A stretch of 64,000 nt of DNA from Burkholderiales bacterium (lineage in GTDB: Bacteria > Pseudomonadota > Gammaproteobacteria > Burkholderiales > Ga0077523), in contig JALHMS010000011.1 of NCBI GenBank assembly GCA_022843925.1, positions 62,001 to 126,000 on the forward strand, in the 5' to 3' direction. The translations under genes and the position numbers were made by a program. The notes beneath the pieces are model-generated. The model did not search any database. It saw nothing but the letters and a program-made list of their open reading frames with translations, and had not been told where the DNA came from. Of this stretch, positions 1-9,316 are shown one piece after another (the first letter of the stretch is position 1; the number at the start of each line of letters is the position of its first letter).

Positions 1-198
1 GTCTTCGATGGGCAGGGGACTCCGCTCTTCGTGGGTCCGTATGCCGAAGGCGAGCATTGCAGTGCCGCCCACGGCGGTCGCGCGGAGGCCGCGCTGGCGA
101 ACATCGGCAGCGATCCGCAAGCGCCGGTGCCATCGGGGGAGGCGGCGGGCTGCGTCTGCGACACCCCCCGCCGACCGACCAGGTCAGAGTCTCCTTAG
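1..198 (+). CDS. C-terminal fragment of a DUF6436-like (thioredoxin-fold) protein
   Basis: Frame 1 is open from the window edge to a TAG at 196-198, giving 65 residues, so only the C-terminus is present. The start of the fragment reads VFDGQGTPLFVGPYAEG, which resembles the end of DUF6436 proteins, where a 'VFD..G.L.YFGPYS.G..C' strand is followed by a helix near the C-terminus. A Cys in EGEHCSAAHGG fits that pattern. The last 25 residues are low in structure and rich in Pro and Arg. The gene runs convergent to the acetoacetyl-CoA synthetase, whose stop lies 17 bases away. Family assignment is a memory-based match of a short motif and could be wrong; the open frame and motif are what I see. 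Confidence 0.45.
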   Translation, partial: VFDGQGTPLFVGPYAEGEHCSAAHGGRAEAALANIGSDPQAPVPSGEAAGCVCDTPRRPTRSESP

Positions 199-215
199 AC
201 CCTAGACCCCGGGCC

Positions 216-2168
216 CTAGCGCCCCAACTCGGGCAGGTCGCGATACAGCTCCAGCGCCTCCGGATTCGCGAGTGCCTCACGATTCTTCACGGTGCGCCCG
301 TGCACGACGTCCCGCACGGCGAGTTCCACGATCTTGCCGCTCTTGGTGCGCGGGATGTCGGCGACGGCAATCACCTTGTCGGGCACGTGCCGCGGTGTGG
401 TGTTCGCCCGCACCTTCTCCTTGATCCGCCTCACCAGCGCGTCGTCCAGCGTCGTGCCTTCGCGCAGGCGGACGAACAGCACGACGCGGACGTCGTTGTT
501 CCAGTCCTGACCGATCACCAGGCTCTCCACCACCTCGTCGAGCTGTTCGACTTGGCGATAGATCTCGGCCGTCCCGATGCGTACGCCGCCCGGATTCAGC
601 ACGGCGTCCGAGCGCCCGTAGATCACGCAGCTGCCGCGGTCGGTGATCTCCATCCAGTCGCCGTGGCACCACACGTTCGGAAAGCGCTCGAAGTACGCCG
701 CGTGGTACTTGGTGCCGTCCGGGTCGTTCCAGAACGCGACGGGCATGCAGGGGAACGGCTTCGAACACACAAGCTCGCCCTTGGTGCCGATCAAGGGCTT
801 GCCGTCGTCGTCGTAGACCTCGACCGCCAAGCCCAGCCCCCGGCATTGGATCTCACCGCGCCACACCGGCAGCCACGGGCTGCCCAGCACGAAGCACGAC
901 ACGATGTCGGTGCCGCCCGAGATCGACGAGAGCAGCAGGTCGGACTTCACGTTCGCGTAGACGTAGTCGAAACCTTCGGCCACCAGCGGGCTGCCGGTGG
1001 AGGTCATCGCCTTCAGCGCCGAAAGGTCGTGGGTCTCGGCGGGCTTCAGCTTCAGCTTGTTCAGTGCATCGATGTACTTCGCGGACGTCCCGAAGACGGT
1101 CATCCGTTCCTGCGCCGCGAAGTCCCAGAGAGTGTTCGCACCCGGATGGAAGGGCGATCCGTCGTAGAGCAGCAGCGTCGCCCCGGTGCCGAGGCCGGAC
1201 GCGAGCCAGTTCCACATCATCCAGCCGCAGGTCGTGAAGTAGAAGAGACGGTCGTCGCGCTTCAGGTCGGTCTGGAGCTGATGCTCCTTCATGTGCTGCA
1301 GCAGGGAGCCGCCCTGGCCGTGGACGATGCACTTCGGCACCCCTGTCGTGCCGGACGAGTAAAGGATGTACAGCGGATGCGAAAACGGCAGCCGGGCGAA
1401 CGGAATGTCGCCGGCCGCGAAGGGGCCGACGAATGTCCGGAACGTCACCGCCCGGTCGACGCCGGACAAGTCGGGCGATTCGTCGAGGTACGGGACGACG
1501 ACCACGCGCCGCACCGAAGGCAGCGCCTTCACGATCTCGGCGAGGCGCGGCAACACCTCGAGCCGTTTCCCGCCGTACCAGTAGCCGTCCACGGACAACA
1601 GGACCACGGGCTCGATCTGGCCGAAGCGGTCGAGCACCCCCTGCACCCCGAAATCGGGCGAGCACGAAGACCAGATGGCGCCGATGCTGTTGGCCGCGAG
1701 CAATCCGATGATGGCCTCGGGCATGTTCGACACGATCGCAGCCACGCGATCGCCAGGCTTCACTCCCTCTGCGAGCAGCGCCTGGGCGAGGCGCGAGACG
1801 CTGTCGTACACGTCCGCGAACGAGAGTGTCCGGCGCACCTTGTTCTCGCCGCGGAAGATCATCGCCGGGGCGTCGTCCCGCCGGCGCAGCATGTTCTCCG
1901 CGTAGCTGAGGCGGGCATCGGGGAACCACTGCGCCCCGGGCATGCGGTGGCCGTCGACGAGGACCCGCGCGCCCTTCGTCTCGGAGATCACCCCGCAGAA
2001 GTCCCACAGGGCGGACCAGAACTCTTCCGGTTCCCGGACCGACCACGCGTACAGGTCCGGATAGTTGTCGTACCGGACGCCGTGACGGTCGGCGACCAGT
2101 TTCGCGAAGGCGGTGAGATTGGCTTCCGCCCGTCGTTCGGGCGAAGGGGTCCACAGGGGAGTGGTCAC
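216..2168 (-). CDS. aacS: acetoacetyl-CoA synthetase (acetoacetate-CoA ligase)
   Basis: This 650-residue enzyme belongs to the ANL acyl-CoA synthetase superfamily and should activate acetoacetate with ATP and CoA, feeding ketone bodies or PHB breakdown products into acetyl-CoA metabolism. The AMP-binding loop [15 protein letters not shown] lies at about residues 270-284. The C-terminal lid carries the TKSGK lysine motif near residue 609. The N-terminus ([15 protein letters not shown]-type region [15 protein letters not shown]) is typical of AacS and not of acetate synthetases, and the length matches the family (about 650). The start is GTG at 2168, supported by a GGAG nine bases upstream. It is a single gene, divergent from the amidohydrolase at 2347. 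Confidence 0.93.
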   Translation of the reverse strand: MTTPLWTPSPERRAEANLTAFAKLVADRHGVRYDNYPDLYAWSVREPEEFWSALWDFCGVISETKGARVLVDGHRMPGAQWFPDARLSYAENMLRRRDDAPAMIFRGENKVRRTLSFADVYDSVSRLAQALLAEGVKPGDRVAAIVSNMPEAIIGLLAANSIGAIWSSCSPDFGVQGVLDRFGQIEPVVLLSVDGYWYGGKRLEVLPRLAEIVKALPSVRRVVVVPYLDESPDLSGVDRAVTFRTFVGPFAAGDIPFARLPFSHPLYILYSSGTTGVPKCIVHGQGGSLLQHMKEHQLQTDLKRDDRLFYFTTCGWMMWNWLASGLGTGATLLLYDGSPFHPGANTLWDFAAQERMTVFGTSAKYIDALNKLKLKPAETHDLSALKAMTSTGSPLVAEGFDYVYANVKSDLLLSSISGGTDIVSCFVLGSPWLPVWRGEIQCRGLGLAVEVYDDDGKPLIGTKGELVCSKPFPCMPVAFWNDPDGTKYHAAYFERFPNVWCHGDWMEITDRGSCVIYGRSDAVLNPGGVRIGTAEIYRQVEQLDEVVESLVIGQDWNNDVRVVLFVRLREGTTLDDALVRRIKEKVRANTTPRHVPDKVIAVADIPRTKSGKIVELAVRDVVHGRTVKNREALANPEALELYRDLPELGR

Positions 2169-2346
2169 GGCGGGACTCCGGAATCGGTGCGGTGCTGAAG
2201 GGGCGGCATGTTAGCGCAGGGGCCTCGCCCGTGGTGCGTTGCAGCGCGATCGCCGTGGCGGATCCCGCGCCGGAACCGGTCGTCCGTGCACTACCATCGG
2301 CCCCGGGATGCGCTTCATCGGAAGGGCACGCATGGGGAGAGAGGGG

Positions 2347-4050
2347 ATGCACGATCTGGTGATTCGCGGCGCGACGCTCGTGGACGGGACCGGTGCCGCG
2401 GCCCGGACCGCTGACCTCGCCGTGGACGGCGCGACGGTGACAGCGGTGGGCGATCGGTTGGGTGCCGGCCGACGGGAGATCGCAGCGGATGGCCTCCTGC
2501 TCACGCCGGGCTGGGTCGACATCCACACGCACTACGACGGGCAGGCCACCTGGGACCCGTACATCACGCCCTCGTCGTGGCATGGCGTCACGACCACCGT
2601 GTTCGGCAACTGTGGCGTCGGCTTCGCGCCGGTGCGGCCCGGGTCGGAGCGCTATCTCATCAACCTGATGGAGGGCGTCGAGGACATCCCGGAGACCGTC
2701 CTCGCCGAGGGCATCGAGTTCCGCTGGGAGACCTTCGAGGAGTACCTCGACACGCTCGATTCCGGCCGGCGCGTCATCGACATCGGGGCCCAGGTGCCGC
2801 ACGCGGCGTTGCGCTTCTACGCGATGGGCGACCGCGGCGCGGATCACGCAGCGCGTCCCGAACCCCGAGAGATCGAAGCCATGGGCGCGATGCTCGAATC
2901 CGCCCTCCGCGCGGGCGCCCTCGGCCTCACGACCTCGCGCACCATCAAGCACCGCGCGAAGGACGGCCGCTACACGCCGGGCCTCACCGCCGCCGACCCG
3001 GAACTGACGGGTCTCGCGCAGGCGATGCGGCGCGCCGGCGCCGGCGTGATCGAGGTGAACTCCGACTTCGGGGATGGTGACTTCGAGCACCTCCGGGCCG
3101 CGGCGCAGATCGCCGGCCGGCCGCTCTCGGTGCTGCTACTGCAGGTGCACAACGCCCCCGACCTCTGGCGCGACACCCGGGCACGCATCCACGCCGCGCG
3201 GGCGCAGGGCATGGACGTGACCGGGCAGGTCGGCTCGCGACCCATCGGCGTGATGATGGCGCTGGAGGGCAGCATCCATCCCTTCACCACGCATCCGCTG
3301 TGGCAGTCGATGGAGCACCTCGCGCCAGCCGAGCGCTACGCGCGCCTCCTGGCCGATGCCGATCTCCGTAGGCGCCTCGTCACGGAACGTCCCGACGACA
3401 CGCACGTGCGCTGGATCGCCGGCCTGCTCGCGAAGACGTTCCGGCTGGGTCACCCGATCGACTTCGAACCCGAGATCTCCCGAGGGATCGCGGCAATGGC
3501 CGCCGCCGAGGGGCGCGATCCCTTCGCAGTGGCCCTCGACTGGTTGATGGAGGAGGGCGGCAAGGCCGTGCTCTTCCACACGTTCGAGAACTATTTCGAC
3601 GGCAATCTAGACGTGGTTCGCGAACTCCTGACGGACCCTGCGACCGTTGCCGGCATCGCTGACGGCGGCGCCCACGTCGGCTTCATCTGCGATGCCAGCT
3701 CGCCGAGCAGCGCGCTCGCGTTCTGGACGCGCGATCGCACGCGCGGCGAGAAGATCCCGATCGAGTACCTCGTGAAGAAGCAGACCGCCGACACCGCCGG
3801 CGTCTACGGCCTGCGCGATCGCGGGGTGCTGGCCCCCGGGTACAAGGCCGACTTCAACCTCATCGACATGCAGCGTCTGCGCGTACTGCCTCCCGAGATC
3901 GTGTACGACCTCCCGGCCGGCGGGCGCCGGATCATCCAGAAGGCCGAGGGCTACCGCCACACGTTCGTGTCCGGCATCGAGACCATGCGGGACGGCGAGT
4001 TCACCGGTGCGCTACCGGGCCGGCTCGTGCGCGGTGCGCGGAGCCTCTGA
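2347..4050 (+). CDS. N-acyl-D-amino-acid deacylase-like amidohydrolase
   Basis: A 567-residue metal-dependent hydrolase of the amidohydrolase-3 / D-aminoacylase group, expected to cleave N-acyl groups from D-amino acids or a related amide in the cytoplasm. The first beta sandwich strand MHDLVIRGATLVDGTG is typical. The metal-binding motif HTHYDGQ follows at about residue 60, a FGNCGVGFAP segment near residue 88, and a DGGAHVGF segment near residue 440 carries the late aspartate. The C-terminal region GVLAPGYKADFNLID closes the sandwich. I chose ATG 2347 because a purine-rich GGGGAGAGAGGGG precedes it and homology begins there; longer in-frame extensions back to 2239 look unnatural. A Bug binding protein follows after one base, so the two are probably co-translated. 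The actual substrate is unknown. Confidence 0.85.
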   Translation: MHDLVIRGATLVDGTGAAARTADLAVDGATVTAVGDRLGAGRREIAADGLLLTPGWVDIHTHYDGQATWDPYITPSSWHGVTTTVFGNCGVGFAPVRPGSERYLINLMEGVEDIPETVLAEGIEFRWETFEEYLDTLDSGRRVIDIGAQVPHAALRFYAMGDRGADHAARPEPREIEAMGAMLESALRAGALGLTTSRTIKHRAKDGRYTPGLTAADPELTGLAQAMRRAGAGVIEVNSDFGDGDFEHLRAAAQIAGRPLSVLLLQVHNAPDLWRDTRARIHAARAQGMDVTGQVGSRPIGVMMALEGSIHPFTTHPLWQSMEHLAPAERYARLLADADLRRRLVTERPDDTHVRWIAGLLAKTFRLGHPIDFEPEISRGIAAMAAAEGRDPFAVALDWLMEEGGKAVLFHTFENYFDGNLDVVRELLTDPATVAGIADGGAHVGFICDASSPSSALAFWTRDRTRGEKIPIEYLVKKQTADTAGVYGLRDRGVLAPGYKADFNLIDMQRLRVLPPEIVYDLPAGGRRIIQKAEGYRHTFVSGIETMRDGEFTGALPGRLVRGARSL

Positions 4051-4051
4051 C

Positions 4052-5026
4052 GTGGCGGTCGAGCGTCGGCGGCTCCAGCTGGCCGGTGCGCTGGTCGCCA
4101 CGGCGTGCCTGCCGGGACTCGGCCGTGCCGCGGACTATCCTTCGAAGGACATCCGCCTCGTCGTGCCATACCCCCCGGGCGGCGCCACCGACTTCATCGG
4201 CCGCACCCTCGCGGCGGAACTGACCGTGCGGCTCGGCAGGGGCGTCATCGTCGAGAACCGGCCCGGGGCTGGGACGAACATCGCGGCGGAGTTCGTGGCG
4301 CGCGCGCCGGCCGACGGGCACGTGATCCTGCTCGCCGACAGCGCGACTCTCGCGACCAACAAGACGCTCTACCGCAAGCTCTCCTACGATCCGCAGCGCG
4401 ACCTCGTGCCGGTGGCGCGTGTCGCCCGGATCCCGCTCCTCCTCGTCGCGCCGGCAGGGGGCGAGACGCGAACGCTCGCCATGCTGCACGCGAAGGCGCG
4501 GTCCGACGAGATCACCTACGGGAGCCCCGGGCTCGGGTCACCCCACCATCTCGCGATGGCGCTCTACGCGCGGCGGGCCGGTCTCCATACGAACCATGTC
4601 CCGTACAAGGGAGCGGCGCCGGTGCTGCAGGAGTTGCTCGGCGCCCGGCTCGACGCCGCCTTCCTGGACCTGCCCACGGTGCGGAGTGCGATGGGCGGTG
4701 GACGCATCAAGGTGCTTGCCGTGGGCACAAAGGAACGGCTCGACGCGATGCCGGGCGTGTCCACGCTGGACGAGTCGGGTGCTGCAGGTTTCGACGCGTT
4801 CGCGTGGCAGGGCATCGTTGTCCCCGTGGGGACGCCTGCGGCGGCAGTGGGCCGACTCGGCGGTGCGCTGGACGATATCCTCACAACCCCGGCCGTGGTG
4901 AAGAAGCTCGAGGAGGCCGGCGTCCTTGCCGCCCCGGCGTCGCAGGCGGAGTTCGCGCGGTTCATCGCCGAGGAGTCCGCCCGCTGGGGCACCGTGATCC
5001 GCGAGGCGGGGCTCAGCCTCGAGTGA
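4052..5026 (+). CDS. Bug/TctC-family extracytoplasmic solute-binding protein
   Basis: A 324-residue periplasmic binding protein of the tripartite tricarboxylate transporter (Bug) family. After a leader with three arginines and a hydrophobic core (VERRRLQLAGALVATA) it continues with the family signature YPSKDIRLVVPYPPGGATDF, which forms the ligand pocket. HVPYKGAAPVLQELLG and the AGVSTLDESG-like region are also typical. The leader resembles a Tat signal (RRxxL), although Sec export is possible. Start choice: GTG 4052 begins one base after the TGA of the deacylase-like gene; an ATG at 4007 would add 15 residues and overlap that gene. No TctA/TctB membrane genes are present, so the protein is an orphan receptor or works with a permease elsewhere. 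Pairing with a hydrolase suggests an amide or carboxylate ligand, which is inference. Confidence 0.9.
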   Translation: MAVERRRLQLAGALVATACLPGLGRAADYPSKDIRLVVPYPPGGATDFIGRTLAAELTVRLGRGVIVENRPGAGTNIAAEFVARAPADGHVILLADSATLATNKTLYRKLSYDPQRDLVPVARVARIPLLLVAPAGGETRTLAMLHAKARSDEITYGSPGLGSPHHLAMALYARRAGLHTNHVPYKGAAPVLQELLGARLDAAFLDLPTVRSAMGGGRIKVLAVGTKERLDAMPGVSTLDESGAAGFDAFAWQGIVVPVGTPAAAVGRLGGALDDILTTPAVVKKLEEAGVLAAPASQAEFARFIAEESARWGTVIREAGLSLE

Positions 5027-5216
5027 GCGGTTTCGTGGCTGACCCGGGTGCCGTGCCGCCCGCGCCGCAGCCCTTGCACGAGCCGCAACCGGTGTCGCAA
5101 CCGGCCTTCGTCGCGGGTGCGCCGCGCATCCCGAACCAGCGACGCGGCAGGAATCGGCGTGCCACGTGCAGCGCCGCGAACGCGACGATGAGTCCCACCA
5201 CAATGCCTTCGAGCAT
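5013..5216 (-). CDS. small Cys-rich membrane protein next to FeoB
   Basis: A 67-residue protein with one N-terminal membrane segment (MLEGIVVGLIVAFAALHV), then basic residues, then a Cys-rich tail with CDTGCGSCKGCG, four cysteines in eleven residues. This layout matches the FeoB-associated Cys-rich membrane proteins often found directly after feoB, thought to stand in for FeoC and perhaps bind a metal or Fe-S cluster. It starts two bases after the feoB stop, so it is the third gene of the feoAB unit. Its 3' end overlaps the convergent Bug gene by 14 bases. Function beyond association with Feo is unknown. Confidence 0.8.
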   Translation of the reverse strand: MLEGIVVGLIVAFAALHVARRFLPRRWFGMRGAPATKAGCDTGCGSCKGCGAGGTAPGSATKPLTRG

Positions 5217-5218
5217 CG

Positions 5219-7075
5219 TCAGCCCCCCACCCACCAGAGTGCCGCGCGGTAGGTGACGAACGACGCCGCGTAGGCCAATGCGAAGAGATAGCCCGCCATC
5301 GCCGCGGGATAGAACCAGCTGTTGGTCTCGCGCTTCACGACCCCCAGCGTCGAGATGCATTGTGGCGCGAAGACGTACCACGCCAGCAGCGACAGCGCCG
5401 TCGGCAGGCCCCACGAGCCGGCGATGATGGGCGTGAGGGTTGCCGAGATGTCGTCGCCGGTCTGCGAGAGTGCGTAGACGGTGCCCAGTGCGCCGACCGC
5501 AACCTCCCGCGCCGCGAGTCCGGGGACGAGCGCGATCGAGATCTGCCAGTTGAAGCCGATCGGCGCGAACACGACCTCGAGCGCCCGCCCGATGGACCCC
5601 GCGTAGCTGTAGGCGATGGGTGGGAGCGTGGCGTCGGGGGGCGGGCTCGGGAAGCTGCTGAGGAACCAGAGCAGGATCATCAGCGAGAGGATGATCCCGC
5701 CCACGCGCGCCAGGAAGATGCGCGCGCGCTCCCACAGACCGATCGCGAGGCTGCGCACATGCGGCCAGTGATAGTCGGGGAGTTCCATCAGCAGGGGCTG
5801 GACGCGATCACCGGCACCCGCGCGCTTCGCGACGTAGCCCACGGCCATCGCGCTCGCCACGCCGGCCACGTAGAGGGCGAAGAGCACGACGCCCTGCAGG
5901 TTGAAGAGTCCGCCCACCGTCCGCGCGGGGATGAACGCCGCGATGATCAGCGCGTACACCGGCAGCCGCGCCGAGCAGGTCATCAGCGGCGCGATCATGA
6001 TCGTGACCAGGCGTTCGCGCGGGTTCTGGATCGTGCGCGTGGCCATGATCCCCGGCACCGCGCACGCGAAACTGGACAGCAGCGGGATGAACGCCCGACC
6101 CGACAGGCCCACCCGCCCCATCAGCCGGTCGAGCAGGAATGCCGCGCGTGGCAGATAGCCGCTTTCCTCGAGCGCGAGGATGAACAGGAACAGGATCAGG
6201 ATCTGCGGCAGGAAGACGAGCACGCTGCCCGTGCCACCGAGGATGCCCTCCACCAGCAGGCTTTGCAGCATGCCGTCGGGCAGCAGCGCCTTCACCTGCT
6301 CGCCGCACCAGCCCACGGCCGCCTCGATGAGATCCATGGGCGCCTGGGCCCAGCTGAAGACCGCCTGGAAGACGAGGAACAGCACGATGGCCAGCACGAT
6401 CGGCCCGGCGAAGGGATGCAGCAGCACGCGGTCGAGACGCTCGGTGGTGGTGTCCTCGCGGACCGGTTCGCGCACGCACGCGGCGACGATCGAACGGACC
6501 GCCGCGGCGAGCGCCTCGGGCGACGGCATGCCGACGCCGGTCACCGAACTGTCGGAGATCGGCGCCGCCAGATGCTCCAGGGCGGCGAGCAGCGCCTGTT
6601 CCCCACCGGCCCGCACAGCGACCGTCTCGACGACCGGCACGCCCAGCGCCTTCGAAAGTGCCGCCACGTCGATCTCGATGCCCCGCGAACGGGCGATGTC
6701 CGCCATGTTGAGCGCGACCACCATCGGCCGACCCAGCCTCGCGACCTCGAGCACCATCCGGAGATTCAGTGCGAGATTGGTCGCATCGACGACGAACACG
6801 ATGCCATCCGGCACCGGCTCGTCGGTGCGCGCGCCGAGGAGCACGTCGCGGGTGACGGCCTCGTCCGGCGTCGCGGCCGTGAGGCTGTAGGCGCCGGGCA
6901 GATCGAGGATCCGCCAGGTCCGGCCCGAGGGTGCCGTGAACCGGCCTTCCTTGCGCTCGACGGTGACGCCCGCGTAGTTCGCGACCTTCTGCCGCGCCCC
7001 GGTGAGGCGGTTGAAGAGCGCCGTCTTCCCGCAATTGGGTTTGCCGACGAGGGCCAGCGTGGCGACCGTGCTCAT
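5219..7075 (-). CDS. feoB: ferrous iron transporter FeoB
   Basis: A 618-residue inner-membrane Fe(II) permease with an N-terminal GTPase. The G1 loop GKPNCGKTALFNRL is at residues 12-25, the G2 region VANYAGVTVERKEG follows, G3 is DLPGAYSL and G4 is NMAD. The membrane part has the two Gate repeats with their cysteines: FACAVPGIMATRTI and a second at MTCSARLPVYALIIAAFIP, plus LVPGLAAREVAVGALGT near the end. It is shorter than the enterobacterial protein (about 770) because the GTPase-to-membrane linker is short. The start codon overlaps the feoA stop by four bases (ATGA), showing translational coupling. Confidence 0.95.
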   Translation of the reverse strand: MSTVATLALVGKPNCGKTALFNRLTGARQKVANYAGVTVERKEGRFTAPSGRTWRILDLPGAYSLTAATPDEAVTRDVLLGARTDEPVPDGIVFVVDATNLALNLRMVLEVARLGRPMVVALNMADIARSRGIEIDVAALSKALGVPVVETVAVRAGGEQALLAALEHLAAPISDSSVTGVGMPSPEALAAAVRSIVAACVREPVREDTTTERLDRVLLHPFAGPIVLAIVLFLVFQAVFSWAQAPMDLIEAAVGWCGEQVKALLPDGMLQSLLVEGILGGTGSVLVFLPQILILFLFILALEESGYLPRAAFLLDRLMGRVGLSGRAFIPLLSSFACAVPGIMATRTIQNPRERLVTIMIAPLMTCSARLPVYALIIAAFIPARTVGGLFNLQGVVLFALYVAGVASAMAVGYVAKRAGAGDRVQPLLMELPDYHWPHVRSLAIGLWERARIFLARVGGIILSLMILLWFLSSFPSPPPDATLPPIAYSYAGSIGRALEVVFAPIGFNWQISIALVPGLAAREVAVGALGTVYALSQTGDDISATLTPIIAGSWGLPTALSLLAWYVFAPQCISTLGVVKRETNSWFYPAAMAGYLFALAYAASFVTYRAALWWVGG

Positions 7076-7353
7076 GGGCTGTCGCTCGCGGAGATCTCGA
7101 TGAGGTCGGCCTCGAACCGGCGCAGCGCAAACGTGGCGTGGCCGATGCGCACCGCGATCGGGTCGCCGGCCGGGAACCCCTTCGCCAGGACGCGCACGCG
7201 CTCCCCGGGGAGGAACCCCAGTTCCCGAAGCCGGTGGATGTGCTCGGTGATGGCCGGGGTCGACGACGGGCGGATCCCCGTGATGATGGCGGAGCAGCCT
7301 TTCGCGAGCGCCGCGAGCGTCCGGTCGGTGGGGGTCGGCAAGAGTGGGGGCAT
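7072..7353 (-). CDS. feoA: ferrous iron transport protein A (SH3-like)
   Basis: A 93-residue cytoplasmic partner of FeoB with an SH3-like beta barrel. The central sequence HIHRLRELGFLPGERVRVLAKG and the end GHATFALRRFEADLIEI are characteristic of FeoA. The start at 7353 is chosen from homology, since upstream in-frame extensions to 7773 run through another gene. It overlaps feoB by four bases. The first gene of the feoA-feoB-Cys-rich operon, it is divergent from the two iron/2-oxoglutarate oxygenases. I looked for a Fur-type AT-rich box in the 234-base gap at 7354-7587 and saw none that I would defend. Confidence 0.9.
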   Translation of the reverse strand: MPPLLPTPTDRTLAALAKGCSAIITGIRPSSTPAITEHIHRLRELGFLPGERVRVLAKGFPAGDPIAVRIGHATFALRRFEADLIEISASDSP

Positions 7354-7587
7354 GGTCGGTGGCTCGGCTTCCGAGCGTATCGCAATTCGAATCGGCCCAG
7401 CCAACAGTCCGGGCACCGCGCTCGGACCGCGCCGCGCCGGGATCGTTGCGCCGGCGGGGCGGTGCCGATCGGGTCCGGCGTCTGCCGATGGCGGCAGCCG
7501 TTTGTCGCGGGGCCCTGGCTGCCCTACCATCCGGCGGTCACGTGACAGCAAGAGCGGATCCGTTCGAGACCGCCCGAAGGAGGATCG

Positions 7588-8406
7588 ATGCAGTTCACCG
7601 AAGCGCAGATGAAGCAGTACGACCGGGACGGCTTCCTGGTCGTCGAGGGGATGTTCGAAGCTGCGGAAGTGGCGGCCATGAAGCGCGAACTCGTCCGCAT
7701 CCAGGCCATCGACACCGATCACCTTGTCCGCGAGCGGGCAGGGGGCGTCGCGAAAACGATCTACCGGGTGCACGAAGCCGACGGGCCCACCGCATCGATG
7801 CTCTTCCGCAATGCCGCCCTATCCCCGCGACTCCTCGGCGGCGCGCAGCAGCTGCTCGGCGATGACGCGCTGTACATCCATCACACGAAGTGCAACCTGA
7901 AGACGGCCATCGACGGGTCCGTCTGGCAGTGGCATCAGGACTACGGTGCGTGGAAGCGCGACGGCATCGCCCGACCCGACATGACGACGGCCCTGGTCAT
8001 GCTGGACGAACCCACACCCATGAGCGGGTGCCTGTACTTCATCCCGGGCAGTCATCGCCTGGGCGACCTCGCGTCCGAGATGGACGACCGCACGACGGCG
8101 TACCGCCTGTGGATCGTGCCGAAGGCCGATCTCGTCCGGATCATGGAGACGAGCCCGGAGCCCGTGGCGATCACCGGCGCACCGGGCACGGTGGTCTTCT
8201 TCCACTGCAACATCCTGCATGCCTCGGGGCACAACCTCTCGCGGCATGACCGCTGGCATCTGTACTACGTTTACAACCCGGTCGTGAACCGTCCGCTGGA
8301 CGTGCCGAATCCGCGACCCGACTACGTGCGCTCTCGGAACTGGGCGCCGCTCGTCCCGGGTTCGGACGACATCCTGGCGGCCGCCCCGGCCGTCGCTTCG
8401 GTCTGA
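7588..8406 (+). CDS. phytanoyl-CoA dioxygenase (PhyH) family protein
   Basis: A 272-residue Fe(II)/2-oxoglutarate oxygenase. The facial triad is visible: WQWHQDYGAW supplies His and Asp (H-x-D) near residue 112, and FHCNILHASGHNLS supplies the distal His near residue 212, followed by an Arg (SRHDRW) that would bind 2-oxoglutarate. The N-terminus MKQYDRDGFLVVEGMF is the usual PhyH opening. A clear GGAGG precedes the ATG. It is followed after 14 bases by a TfdA-type oxygenase, so the two are probably one transcript. The substrate is not predictable; members hydroxylate anything from acyl-CoA to amino acids. Confidence 0.9.
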   Translation: MQFTEAQMKQYDRDGFLVVEGMFEAAEVAAMKRELVRIQAIDTDHLVRERAGGVAKTIYRVHEADGPTASMLFRNAALSPRLLGGAQQLLGDDALYIHHTKCNLKTAIDGSVWQWHQDYGAWKRDGIARPDMTTALVMLDEPTPMSGCLYFIPGSHRLGDLASEMDDRTTAYRLWIVPKADLVRIMETSPEPVAITGAPGTVVFFHCNILHASGHNLSRHDRWHLYYVYNPVVNRPLDVPNPRPDYVRSRNWAPLVPGSDDILAAAPAVASV

Positions 8407-8420
8407 CCGGGAGTCCGGCG

Positions 8421-9302
8421 ATGAACTTCCAAGTGCGTCCCCTGCATCCGCTCTTTGCCTTGGAGGTCGAGGGTGTCGACCTCCGCCAGCCGCCCACGCC
8501 CGAACTCGTCCGGTGGATCGATGCGGCGATGGACCGTCACGCCGTCGTCGTGCTGCGCGACCAGCACATCGACGATGACCAGCAGCTCGCGTTCGCGGAG
8601 GCCCTCGGTCCCCTGGAGCCCATGCAGGCCGTGGTGGACGTGCATCGGCAGCGGCTGAAGCATCGCGAGATGGTCGACATCTCGAACCTCGAGGTGGACG
8701 GCTCGATCCTCGCCGCCGACGACCGCCGCCGCATGTTCAATCTCGGGAATCTCCTCTGGCACAGCGACAGCAGCTTCAAGGCGACGCCGGCCAAGCACTC
8801 GATGCTGCACGCCCGATTGCTTCCGCCGTCCGCCCCGAACACCGAGTTCGCAGACATGCGCGCCGCGTGGGACGCCCTCCCGGCAGCGATGCAGGAGATT
8901 GCGCGCCCGCTGGTCTGCGACCATTCGCTGATCTACTCGCGCGCGCTGCTGGGGTTCGACGACTTCACGCCGGAAGAGCGCGAGTGGTTCGCGCCGGTGC
9001 CGCAACGCCTCGTGCGCCGCCACGCGGGGTCGGGGCGGTTGAGCCTCTACCTCTCCGCGCACATCGGTACGATCCACGGATGGCCGCGTCCGGAGGCGAT
9101 GGCTTTCATCCGCGATCTCACGGAGCACGCCACGCAGCGCGAGTTCGTCTACAGCCATCCGTGGCGGGATCACGACCTCGTGATCTGGGACAACCGCTGC
9201 ACGATGCACCGCGCGCGTCCGTTCGACGACAAGAAGTTCAAGCGCGACATGCGGCGGCTCACGCTGGAGGACAGCGCGCCGACGCTGGAACAGGCGGCGT
9301 AG
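8421..9302 (+). CDS. TauD/TfdA-family 2-oxoglutarate oxygenase
   Basis: A 293-residue protein of the TauD/TfdA clan of Fe(II)/2-oxoglutarate oxygenases, which hydroxylate small acids such as taurine or aryloxyalkanoates and release a cleaved product. The H-x-D pair is in LLWHSDSSFKATP (about residue 113), the distal His in DNRCTMHRARPFD (about residue 262), and an Arg follows for 2-oxoglutarate. The opening FQVRPLHPLFALEVEGVDL is standard. A GGGAG lies nine bases before the ATG. It is closer to TfdA-type than to taurine dioxygenase in its WHSDSSF motif, but the substrate cannot be read off. It is cotranscribed with the PhyH gene; a hairpin array starts 15 bases after its stop and could end the transcript. 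Confidence 0.9.
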   Translation: MNFQVRPLHPLFALEVEGVDLRQPPTPELVRWIDAAMDRHAVVVLRDQHIDDDQQLAFAEALGPLEPMQAVVDVHRQRLKHREMVDISNLEVDGSILAADDRRRMFNLGNLLWHSDSSFKATPAKHSMLHARLLPPSAPNTEFADMRAAWDALPAAMQEIARPLVCDHSLIYSRALLGFDDFTPEEREWFAPVPQRLVRRHAGSGRLSLYLSAHIGTIHGWPRPEAMAFIRDLTEHATQREFVYSHPWRDHDLVIWDNRCTMHRARPFDDKKFKRDMRRLTLEDSAPTLEQAA

Positions 9303-9316
9303 CACAGGCGGTTCCC

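Noticed and set aside
57-2198. A 713-residue open frame on the plus strand
   Set aside because: It is the antisense shadow of the acetoacetyl-CoA synthetase; composition is His/Arg/Asp-rich without motifs.
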